A stretch of 40,064 nucleotides of DNA from Chromera velia (lineage: Eukaryota > Sar > Chromeraceae), in contig JAHBMJ010000688.1 of the NCBI GenBank assembly GCA_018398765.1, forward strand, positions 2,501-42,564. The letters run 5' to 3'. The first letter of the stretch is position 1. Each line of letters starts with the position of its first letter. Under the pieces are notes generated by a model that worked only from the letters and a program-made list of their open reading frames with translations, did no database searches and was not told where the DNA came from. This document shows positions 11,591 to 21,853 of this stretch, piece after piece. The position numbers and the translations under genes are program-made.

Positions 11591-11899
11591 TGGCTATAAA
11601 CCTAGCTCTAGACCTAACTGTAAATTTAACACTGCTAGTTTGAATATCTGACCCTGTTTACTTTAATACTGTGAATTGATGTGTATGACGTTACTCTTTA
11701 GGGTTACTGTATATAATATTATAATGTATTACACTGACAGTCACAGTGCCAGTGTATCTATAGAGTCGTAGTACAGACATACCTTCTACCATACCTTCAA
11801 ATCGATCTTTTTTGTTTTCTTACTTTTTAAATTGATGGTCACATGAATTTAAGTTGATGAAACGAAAGTACACACGTTGTAAACAACTTGAATCATTAT
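11591..11899. other. AT-rich spacer between the LINE and the ankyrin gene
   Basis: About 310 bases of AT-rich sequence with no gene. It includes the 3' flank of the minus-strand ankyrin gene. Confidence 0.6.
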
Positions 11900-14800
11900 T
11901 TAACCAAACTGATCATCGTCGTCTATCAAAATGCGAGCGATGCCAAACGTGGCAGGGTCTGCAACTATGTCGGCGGGGAGACTTGACTTCCGCCTCTTCA
12001 TCTCTTCCCCCTCTGCTAAAGTCACTTCTGCCCCTTTTTGGAGGAGACACTGAGCAAGCGCCCATTGTTCGGTGTTCAGAGCAGCGAAAAGGGGGGTCTG
12101 GGGGATAGGGTTTTCCATCCACCTACTCACATCATTCCGTCGGTTTACCTGTACACCCCTCTGCAACAACACCTCCACCCCCTCCACCCACTTCTCCTGG
12201 ATTGCCACAACCAGAGGCGAAAAGTCACCAACCCTCTGCACCCCCCCCGCAAGAAAAGATGACCAGACCTGTTCATCTTCCTTGACACCAACTTGAACTT
12301 CTGGTTCCATCAGCTCCTCAAGCGGAATCTCCTGAATGATCCGCAGGAGCAGGGGGCTGCGTGCCTTCTCTACAGAGATGACATCCGCAAGCCAGGAACC
12401 CGACTTGGACAGAGGGGAAAAACGAACCCCCCGGAAAAAACTCCAAAACGACGCAGCAGCAGGAGCAGAAGAAGAAGAGGACTCAGAGTCCCCCCCCCCC
12501 TCCGGATCGCGAGCCCCCCTCTCAATCAAAAGTGCTGCAACACGAACAATCTGCCAGAAACTAGTTTCATCCTCGACCGCTCGATCCATCACCGCCTGTA
12601 AAGGAGACATCTGTGTCAGACTCAGAGTCTTCTTCAGCCAATCCTCTCGTCTCACGCGCATACCTGCCTGATTTGGGTCGGCACCCCAGTCAAGCAGCAG
12701 AGACGCCGCTTCCAAATCTGCACGCGCACAGGCTTCCACGAGGGGGACACGCCGGCATCCCTCCTTCCCCTCCCCACCCCCAACCGCCAACCCCTTTTGA
12801 AGAAGGAATTCCAACATGCCCATTCTGTCCCACCCCCCCCAAAACGCCAAGCAACCGACAACAGACCGTGCCCATCCTCACCAATCACGTTCAAATCTCC
12901 CCCCACATCTTCCAGTGCCTGCAGAAGCTCGACACCCTTTTCCACATCCATCATATTATTAATCACTGAACCCGTCACAGCGATCACTGGGTACTCTGCG
13001 TACAATCCGACGCCAGGGCCCCGCATATTCGGGTTGGCCCTTCCTCTCTCGCACAGCAGATGCACGAGCTCTGCATCAGACTCAGGTGTCCGACACACCA
13101 GCAGCAAAGGGGGCACAAGATGGAGACATTCAAAGTGGGGAAGGGGAGACGAGAACGGACACCGCGCTCCCCCCTGCAGGAGTGCTTTTGCGACTGTGAG
13201 TGATTTGGGCATACATGATGGGGGACCTGCACCCAACACCAGCTGCAGGAGGGTATACCTGTGCCCCTCCACCACCACGACTTCGTTTGGGTCTGCCCCC
13301 CCCTTCTCGCACAGGAGACGAACAACGTTTGCTTCCTCGAGACGAGAAGCCATCCACAAGGTGGACAACCCAAAGTCCTCTGGCGAGGTAGAGGAGGGGC
13401 AGCGTGCCCCTTTCTCGACCAACGCTATCGCATTTGCGGGCGAGATCAGAACCCTCGACTCACAAGAGGCACCCAACACCAACTGCAGAAGAGTATACGT
13501 TGTCCCCTCTATCTTAACCACTTCATTCGGGTTTGCCCCCCCTTGGTCGCACAGGAGATGCACTACTTCGGTGGCATCTTCTTCCAGTTGGCATGCTAAG
13601 ACCAAACACGAGAGGGGACAGAGGGAGACACCCCTCAAGTCCCTCGACTGAAGGAACGAGGGAGGGGACAACGGACAACGTGCTCCATTCTGCAGCAGTG
13701 CCTTTGCAACTGCTGGAGACGTCGGCATGCTCGAAGAGGGACCCCCCCCCAGCACCAACTGCAGAAGGGTATAAGCCCTCCCCTCAATTGACACCACTTC
13801 GTTCGGATCTGCCCCCCCCTTCTCGCACAGGAGATGCACAGTTTGTTCATCCTGGATGCGACATGCAAGCAACAAGGGCGACAACTGACAAAGAGGAGCA
13901 CTTTCCATCTTCTGTGAGGCAATCAGGGAGGGAGAAGAAAAAGGGCAGCGTACCCCTCTGTTAAGCAAAACTTTTGCGATTCCAGGGGAGGTCAGTACGC
14001 GTGATCCCGGGCATGCACCCAGCACCAATTGCAGGAGAGTGTAAGACTTCCCCCCCACCACCTCCAATCTATTCGGGTCTGCACCTCCCTTCTCGCAGAG
14101 GAGACGCACAACCTCAGAGGCCTCCTTGATCTTGCATGCCAGCAACAGACAGGGCACGCTGCAGAGGGTCACGCCCCCCAAGTCTTCTGGGATGGGCAAA
14201 GAGGGGAGGGATAACGGACAATGCGCCCCATTCTGCAGCAAAACTGTTGCAAGGCTTACAGACACTTCTGGACCACTCTGGGGTGCTGTGATGAGAACCC
14301 ACTGCAGAGGAGTGTAGGCAGTGCCCCCCACCTTCTCCACTTCATTTGGATCTGCTTTCCATCGTAAAAGAAGAGAGACAACAGGCTCGGAATGAGCTTT
14401 CAGCGCTTCAAAAAGGGGAGAGTTACTTGTCTTATTCCTCTTTTTCACCTTGATTGTTCCAACCCCCATTTTCAAAAGCACTTCTGCGCTCTGTTCCATT
14501 TTCAAAGAACAGGCAAGAGACAGGGGGGTGTGAACGTCTGCGTTCATTGCACAAAAATCAACCCCCCCAAGCCCTGCAAGCTCTCTAAGGGTGGCAGCAC
14601 ACTCAAAATCGATGACGGGATTTGTGGCAACCAGCCCCTCCAGCGCAAGGAACGGTAGACGGGTGCCTTCTACTTCCCCCTCCACCTGAACCTGCTCCTC
14701 CACCAGGATCTTCACTGCTTCTTCGTTTCGGTACCTGCATGCGAGCTGCAGTGCTGTGCGCTCGCGATCCCCCTTCCAGTCGAAACAGCCCGAGTCTTTG

Positions 14801-15522
14801 GAAGCCTTTGCCAGACGGCGAAGCAAAGAAAGGCTATGCTTGCGCTTTTCGGGATGGTCTTCCTTGTCAAAAAGGAGCACCAAATTCTGGAGGGGCGTGC
14901 CACCACACTCGAAGACGGTTTGCCCCTCCTCTCTTTCCACCCGTACCCATTCGCATAGATCCACCCGCGCCCCTGCCTCAACAAGGGTTTCTGCCAGGTC
15001 ATATCTGGGTTCGTCCATGCATCTTTGTAGGAGGGTCTCGCAATACTCGGCTTCTGGGTCGGCATTCCAAGAATCGACTTTGACTGTCCCATGCTGAATC
15101 ATCAAAGTCAATTGCGCCGTTGTCAGGGTTTCGAAAGCTCGAGGTGGAAACTCTGACCAGTTGGGTGTCGTCCGCTTCTCCGTCAAGAACGCGAGACACT
15201 TATCAGCGTCGGGTTTTTTGTCCATGACTCTTTTGAGAAGAAACGGGTAGCGCCCCGAGACTCCTTTCAGAGCGAGGATCTGCTGCAGTGCTTTTACGTC
15301 ATCACGTTCGAAGCACTCGTCAATGAACGTCCAGACGTCGGCCTTCTCGGACGGGGAAGAGAAGCCAACGCAAACACTGCCAAACCCAAAAATCGTTGTG
15401 TCATTTCTGAGCGAGAGCAGTTCCGTTGACACTGCCGTGAGCTTCCAGAAACTGCGAATTCCGAGAACCCCGCTCGCAACCAGGATACCCACAAGGTCTG
15501 TGTTACATGTTGTATGACTCAT
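11900..15522 (-). CDS. Large ankyrin-repeat protein with a homopolymer frameshift
   Basis: ATG at 15522-15520 opens a 956-codon frame. A second minus frame that ends in TAA at 11900 takes over near the run of eight C (eight G in sense) at 12833-12840; one more base in that run would join them into about 1,207 residues. The N-terminal 200 residues are not recognised. Ankyrin repeats follow (for example TALQLACRYRNEEAVKILVE and TPLSLACSLKMEQSAEVLLK). About 14365-13050 holds five to six copies of an 80-90 residue double-ankyrin module with the core LLCEKGGADPNEVV and YTLLQLVLGA. The part after the frameshift continues ankyrin sequence (LEFLLQKGLAV, EAASLLLDWGADPN, VEVLLQRGVQVN), so the joined frame is biologically sensible. 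It is probably an intracellular protein-binding scaffold; the partner is unknown. No introns are evident. It is divergent from the secreted-protein gene at 16123. Confidence 0.85.
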
Positions 15523-16122
15523 CCTTCGCGGCGCGTCTCAATTTAAACTCACAGGAAAAGATCTTGGGGTCGCAGAGACGCCGGAGATATGGGGAAAATT
15601 GCAATCTGCAATCGTCAGCTCTACAATGTCCCAAAAACGTAGACACCCAGACTTGTCTGTTCAGATAGGTCCGATATTTACTTCTACTGTGAGTTCTGGT
15701 CTACGGTGGTCGCTTCAATAGAACAATTCATTTTAAATTGTGAGTTGACCCGATGTTGACCCGATATATATATCACTTCCGCATCACGATGCTGCGCCGC
15801 TGCGGGCGGCCCCCGGGCCATGCACTTCGGCCGCGGGGCCCGCGCGCGGACCCCGGACACGGCCGCCAAAGCCGCGCCTGAAAGATCTTTGGCTCGGAAG
15901 AGTCTGAAAAGACTGCGAGAGAAGACTGCAGGGAGAGACTCTTCTTCCGTGATCCGTTCTCGATCGCCTTTGTTGCCATCTGCTGAATGCACATTACATT
16001 TTTTTATTCACTGCAAACAATCCCAACCCACTCTTCTTCCGCGAAGCCAACTGACTCTTTTGTGCGATCTTCTGTTTCTCAGCCAAGTCAAGCTTGTGTG
16101 CCTCTTCCTTCCTTCGATCAGA
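15523..16122. promoter_or_regulatory. Divergent intergenic region, ankyrin gene and secreted protein
   Basis: A 600 bp head-to-head interval. It has a sharp GC-rich block at about 15788-15880 (GGGCGGCCCCCGGGCCATGCA, then a CCGCGGGGCCCGCGCGCGG run) just after an ATATATATAT tract. The plus frame of the secreted protein is open back to 15820, but the signal peptide begins at 16123. Confidence 0.5.
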
Positions 16123-17448
16123 ATGACTAAGTCTTGCAAACTCCTCATCCTCTTCCTTTTGGGTGCCTCTGTAGGCAGTCTGTCTGAAGCTGCAGCTGCA
16201 AACAGTACAGAGTCCCACGTTGCTGAGACTGTCGAAAAAGACGCGAAGGCCTTCGGCACTGCTCTTGGATCGGAGTTCAAGAAGCTGACCAACAGCACTG
16301 GCCACTTTTTTGAGTCTCTCTTCCAGGGGAGCAACAAGGACAAGCCCGCCGCCGCAGGGTCGAGCCGCCTCTTGTCTGACTCTGCTTCTGAGCCATCAAA
16401 GAACGGCACGGACGCTGCTGGAAAGGCTGCAGCCCCTTCTGATGACACGAGCGGAGACGGAGACGGGAAGCAAAACTCCACCGCTACCGCTTCTGACCCA
16501 AAAGGAGGAGAGGCAGCGGCAGCAGGGAAGGCGGCCGGTGCAGCTGCGCAGGCTGAGGGCAAGGCGATCGCTGCGAAGTACGAGAAGGAGTTTGCGAACG
16601 GGACCAACTGGGAGAAGTACGCGAGTGCCGGTGCAGACTGGCAAAAGTATGCGAGTGCCGGCGCCGACTGGCAAAAGTATGTGCCTGGCTTTCGCCGTCT
16701 TCTGTCTGAGAAGAAAAGCGGAGATGGAGACTCGAAATCCTCCGATGCCGCAAAGAGCTCCGGTGCAGACTGGCACAAGTATGCGAGTGCCGGAGAGAAT
16801 GCGGGGGCTGAGTGGCAGAAGTTTGCCAGTGGCTTTGGCCGTCTGCTCTCTGCAAAGGCAAGTGGAGACGGAGATGCGAAGTCTGATGACGCTGCAAAGG
16901 CCGGAAAAGATGCAGCAGCCGAGGCTGACGGCCAGGAGGTTGCTGAGAAATTCAAAAAGTTTGCGAACGGGTCAGACTGGTAGAAGTTTGCCCAGAGTGA
17001 TGAGTGGAAGAAGTTTGCGAACGGCACCGACTGGCAGAAGTTTGCGAGCGGTGCGAGCGATGAGTGGAACAAATTTTCAGATGCCGCAGGTGGTTTCTTT
17101 CAGTCTCTGTTCAGTTCTGGGGGTGGTAAGAGTTCAGGCCCCAAAAGGAGACTGCAGAAGGAAGAGGAGAAGGGAGATCAGAACGAAGAGGGAGAAAGGA
17201 GATTGAACACTCAGGTTGTTGCTGGGGGTGTGGGGTGCAATCAGTATGTGGCTGCATGCAGAGAGAAGAGCACTGCTTATTCGAACTACCAGCGTTTGTG
17301 TTTTGGGAGTGCGTCCGGGAGTGTGGGGAGGGGGGCGGAAGGGAATTTGAGGGCATCCGGCAGCGCCTCTGCAGCTTGTGTGAGTGCTGAGAAGAATTAC
17401 AAACAAGTGGAGGCAACGTGTGCAGCAATTCCCGTGGGGTGCCATTGA
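16123..17448 (+). CDS. Secreted Ala/Ser-rich repeat protein with in-frame TAG
   Basis: Start 16123 is chosen because it begins a clean signal peptide (MTKSCKLLILFLLGASVGS, then AAA). The mature region is rich in Ala, Ser, Gly, Asp and Lys, with several N-glycosylation sequons (NST, NGT, NGS). It repeats an (A/S)-x-(D/E)-W-(Q/E/H)-K-(Y/F)-A-S motif about eight times and carries RLLS motifs (SSRLLSDS, FRRLLSEKK, FGRLLSAK). At 16981-16983 a TAG stands exactly where neighbouring repeats have Gln (DWQKFA). The frame then continues without another stop to TGA at 17446-17448, adding two more repeats, a dibasic stretch (PKRRLQKEE, ERRLNTQ) and a compact six-cysteine C-terminal domain. Read to the TAG it is 286 residues; read through, about 441. 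The family is not recognised. It could be a nonsense allele, a readthrough gene or a sequencing error. Confidence 0.75.
16981..16983 (+). other. In-frame TAG at a repeat Gln position
   Basis: The codon follows GAC TGG and precedes AAG TTT GCC. Equivalent repeats have CAG at this position (near 16816 and 17035) or CAA (near 16641 and 16671). One C-to-T change explains it. Confidence 0.9.
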
Positions 17449-18609
17449 GTTCTTTTTCTCATTCTCTCCTCTTTGTGTGTGTGGTCGTGATTTTTCTATT
17501 GTTCACTTTCTGCCTTTTCTGTCATCTCATATCCCGTTCTTCGCTACTTGAGTGCATTTGTCCTTGTCGCGGGAGCGACAGATCAGATTCAGCGAAGACA
17601 AAGAGTCTCAGCAGCCTTCATGCAAGGCCTTCCGTTCTTCCACGCGTTCAGGACTGGTGGCTTTGATAGTAGAAGGAAGAAAGCGCAGAGAGAGTCCTAC
17701 CTGTCGATGTGGAAGAAGTCTGAAAGGACGGAATGAGATGTGTCTTCGTTCATTTGTTTGTTTGATTTCTTGTCTCGGTGGTTTCTCTGGTTGAGTCCGT
17801 ACGTGGCTGTTGCCACGCAGTTTGCATTCACTGAGCGTCGTGACACTATCCCTCCATTTCGCCCTCTATCCGTGCCTGCCTATCTGAGTGTCTGTTAATT
17901 TGCGGGCGCGCGCGCGTGTGTATGTGTGTGTGTGTGTCTAGGTGTGTGTGTGGTTGTGTGGAAGACAGATGGCTCAGAAGAGCTGACCATCTTTCGATCG
18001 TTGATTGCACGTGTCTGGAAAGGACAGTTGTGAACCAGGTGGCTGGTCCGCTCGCTTGCACGTTCATATGCATGCAAGTGTAGTGCGATCGAGTTGACTG
18101 TTCCTCCTTCCTGTCTGTCTGCCTTGCTCGCTGACTTCCTGCACTGGCAGTCAGTGTCTGCACGCTCGGTGGGAACATGAATCATGCAAATGATGCAGCA
18201 AATTAAATCGGGGGTTCGTGCATAGAAATAGAGCTGCGATTCGATTTCAAGGCCTATTAATCAAGGGAGAAATTGACTATACGGTTCGTATAGTACGGTT
18301 TTGTTTTCAATTTAATAAATATGAGTTAGACGTGTTAATAAAGAATCATAATCTAAGCGGATCTAAGTGACCAATCATCTATGATATACTAACTATACAG
18401 TGTAATATTTCTTAATTTTCTTAAGATATAAAAAATGTGAATTAAGAAATCATCGAATTGGATTTTTCAGTATTATTTCTTAAAAAGTTAGAAATATGGT
18501 CTGGATTTCTTGGATTATAGATTTCTATAAAATATTTTTATAAAGTTTCTAACATATTTTTAACATCTAGTTTAACATATACTTCTTAACTTTTGGCGCG
18601 TTATTCACT
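17449..18609. other. 3' flank and intergenic region
   Basis: T-rich 3' flank, then a (TG)n tract at 17918-17955, then from about 18190 a very AT-rich stretch with no gene up to the LTR element. No coding feature is supported. Confidence 0.65.
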
Positions 18610-18614
18610 CCTAG
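18610..18614 (+). repeat. Left target-site duplication of the LTR element
   Basis: CCTAG directly precedes the LTR; CCTAA directly follows the right LTR (26043-26047). A 5-bp duplication with one G/A difference is typical for Ty3/gypsy integration. Confidence 0.7.
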
Positions 18615-19060
18615 TGTTGGGGACCAGAAAGAATTTATGCGCGCACGCCGAGCGATAAAGAAAGCGCACGGCGATGTCAGGCAGTAAACACCGTACGCAT
18701 ATACAGAGCGCTCATACAGTTTGCAATGCATGCATAAATATGTGGAAAAAGAAATACCACAGAAGTGAGTTCACACAAAACGGAATGATACAGAGACAGA
18801 ACAGACATCAGAAAGAGGGACACAGCAAATACAGAGGTGACATGCATTTAAGTGGACCGATACAGATATTAAATGTCATACTACATGCACAACGCGTGCT
18901 CGCATACAGTCTAACTGACCGATCGTATCTGTTCTAAGTAGCCAACCTGGAATCTCTCTAGAAGGAGTCAAAAGATGAACGACCAGACGAACAGACCTTT
19001 GCATAAATACATGTAAGTAGAAGTTATAGTCCTATACGCTAGCCCTACGTATACTCAACA
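18615..19060 (+). repeat. Left (5') LTR
   Basis: Begins TGTTGGGGACC and ends ATACTCAACA. Aligned by eye to the right LTR it shows 25 substitutions, 24 of them transitions, and one extra TTA. It carries the A/T state at most of the differing sites. Confidence 0.95.
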
Positions 19061-19370
19061 AACTAGTTAGCAGAGCATTTTCTTTCTGATGGCCTCATTG
19101 GTGTCTGCTTACAGCCATTTCGGGTGCCACTCGCTCTGGCCAGAGATACCTCAACCCGGTGCTTCCAGCAAACACGGAGGAAGCCGAACAGCAAATGTCG
19201 GGTGGACCTCTAGATCCAGCAGCCCTACAGATACAGATCGATGCCTTGCAGGCACAGTTACAGCAGAGAGATGCAGATCTTGCTGCAGCCCAGCAGGCCC
19301 AGCAGTATTGCTAACTGACCCAGCAACTCGTACAAGCCCAGCAGCAGCAGGCACCGCAGGCACCCCAACA

Positions 19371-19401
19371 TCAGCAACAGCAGCAGCAGCAGCAGCAGCA
19401 G
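19371..19401 (+). repeat. (CAG)n within gag
   Basis: About ten CAG/CAA codons encode a Gln tract in the Gag N-terminal region. Confidence 0.85.
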
Positions 19402-21832
19402 GCAGGCCAACACGGACAGGCCCAAGCACCTCTCCATGTTGACATGACCAAGTTCAAGGCTCTCGACGTCCGGAGAGTGATGGAGCCATTCAAAAAGGGG
19501 GAAGACGACCCCGTGGTTTGGATGTCCATCTTTATAAAGAAGGTGAGGAATAGGAATCTGAACGTGGAGGAGTGTAAAGTCCTGTTTAAGAGGTATGTGG
19601 AGGGAGTGGAAGTTCGAGAGTGGATGGCCAAGAACGCGCACCACTACACCACCATCGAAGAGTTCGAGCAGGCGTTCCTGGACAGATTCATGCCCACCGA
19701 AGCCGAGAGCCAGCAGGCAGTGTATGAGCTGTCTCAACTCAAGCTCTCCCCCACAGGTGACTTTGACGTGCATGTCAAGGTCTTCGAAGCCAAAATGAGG
19801 GTCGCCCAACCTGGGCACGAGATCAACGCTCGTATGCTCCCCTTTCTCGGGACCCTCTACCCCTCGTTCTCTATGGAAATCACTACAGAGCCTGCCCACA
19901 AAGAGTACGCCAAGCTGATCCCTCGAGTGTTGTTCCTTCATCAACAGGAGCAAAAGAAAGGACCAAATCCATCTGCTAAGATAGCCTCAGCCACAAAGTC
20001 TGCCGATGACGTCAAGCAACTGCGTGCCCAAATCTCTTCTCTGCAGTCCAGTATCGACTCGCTATAAAGACATGCGCAGTACCCTCAAGAAGCGTCGGCT
20101 GCCCTGTAGCAGTCGATGGCGGCATCGTTTGGACGTAGATACAATAGAGAGGCACGTGGAGGGAACTGGAGAGGGAGAGGGGGGAGTGGACAAGGATACC
20201 CTACTTCCTCTTCGTCTTCCCAAAGTGTCCCCGGAGGGAATACGCTGGGGCATCCCAATTACGTGGGGTGTAGGCAATGTCACGTGTGACAGTGGTTCAA
20301 AAGAGCGTCGAATCGCACAGTGCCCCGATACACCGCGAGGGAGTGGGGGCAGGAATCAAGGAAACGGGAGAGAGGGACGGGCTTAGAGGCAGGCCTGTCC
20401 TCTGTGAGTGATCAGAAGTTGCCTCCTCCCTGTGTGCCTGCAATTATTCGGGAGGAGGACCATGATTTTAGCAGGCTTTCGCAGAAGTTGCGAGATGTCC
20501 CTACTTCTCGTGGCGTTGCTGCTGATGACCCGAATTCGTTTGCTACTGCCGGGAGGTCGTCTGTCCTCCCTTCCCCAGAGATGCCAGGTGTTGTAACCAC
20601 AGTTGAGGTAGCAGCCCACCCCTGGGTGAGTTTGTTACTTTTTGGCTGAAAGGCATCTACACTGGTGGATTCAGGTGCACAGACCAGTCTGATCAACATC
20701 TCTTTCCTCACATCTGCAGAGCATAAAATGCAGACAGCGAGTGTCAGTTTAAATGCGTTGGAGAACAATGGAATTCTGGTAGTGGGAGAGACGTGTGCAG
20801 AGTTTTCGCATGAGTCTGCACCCAAAAAAAATTTTAAGCACCCAGTACTGGTGACAGAGAATTCAGAGTATGATGTGATTCTTATGATAGATTTTCTTCG
20901 ATCCCGATCTGATGTTTCTTTTGAACTTTTCGGGGGGGAAAAGCTGTATATGGGAGACCTTCCTCCCTTTGAGGACTGGTATGATGATGGTCTGAAATCA
21001 ACGAAGGTGTGTGCCGCGAAGAGGACGCGTATGCCCCGATGGCACCGCTCCCTCCTTCAAGTGTCCGTTAATGCCCCAGATGGTTCGGAAGTCCTTATCC
21101 AAAAGAACTTCCCCCATAGCTATCCTGGTCTGGCTGTTCCTGCTCAGCTGACTACCGTGCAGGGAGGCATCGTAGTCATTGAGGTCACAAACATTTCCCG
21201 TTCCAAAATCATAGTCGGTTCGAAGACAGCACTGTCCTTTGCAGAGCCGCCCTCTCACATTGCAGCGGTGACTGCTGTGACAGCAAAAAAACGGCACGCA
21301 GGACCATGGAGTATGGAAACGACCCAGACGGCCGAGAGACTGGAGAGATGTGATCGCATGTCCTCAGGAAAACCGCTAGAAGTGCAGTCCGGGGAGCAGG
21401 CCCCGACACACTCTCAGTCAGTCGCTCCACCTACTTTTTTGAATGCACAGAGTGCAGATACACATCCCTCGCTTCGCTCCCCTTTCCCTTCTTGCTTGCA
21501 GACTCCTCTAAAGGCAGACGTGCCTACGGAGTCTTCAAAAGACCTTCCTCCGATCGATTTGGAGAAGGTCATCTCAGATGTCCCACAGGAGATGAAGGGG
21601 GAGTATGTGGGTTTGTTGGGGGAATTTGGAGACCTGTGGTCACGGGAATGTTTTGATTTAAGAGAATTGAAGGTGGGGGGGAAGCCTTATGAAGCGACTA
21701 TCCCTACAGAGACGAGCGTTCCCATCAGATGGCAGCAGGACCGAATCCCCTATCATCAGCGAGAGGATGTAAAGAAAGAATTGGATGCAATGCAGAGTGC
21801 AAGGATCATTCAACCCTCGCATTCCCCATGGG

Positions 21833-21853
21833 CAGCTCCGGTCCGCTCCGGTC
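21833..21853 (+). repeat. 10-bp tandem duplication causing a frameshift in reverse transcriptase
   Basis: CTCCGGTCCG is followed directly by CTCCGGTCGT. Removing one 10-base unit restores the frame between the upstream part of pol and the VLVKKPDG block. Confidence 0.75.

Noticed and set aside
15820..16122. Upstream in-frame ATG extending the secreted protein
   Set aside because: It would bury the clear signal peptide 100 residues inside an Arg-rich, GC-block-derived sequence.
16008..17072. 354-codon minus-strand frame
   Set aside because: Shadow of the Ala-rich repeat coding strand; the plus strand has a signal peptide, sequons and repeat logic.
19061..19080. tRNA primer-binding site after the left LTR
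   Set aside because: No TGG start or convincing tRNA 3'-end complement; a half-tRNA primer could not be shown.
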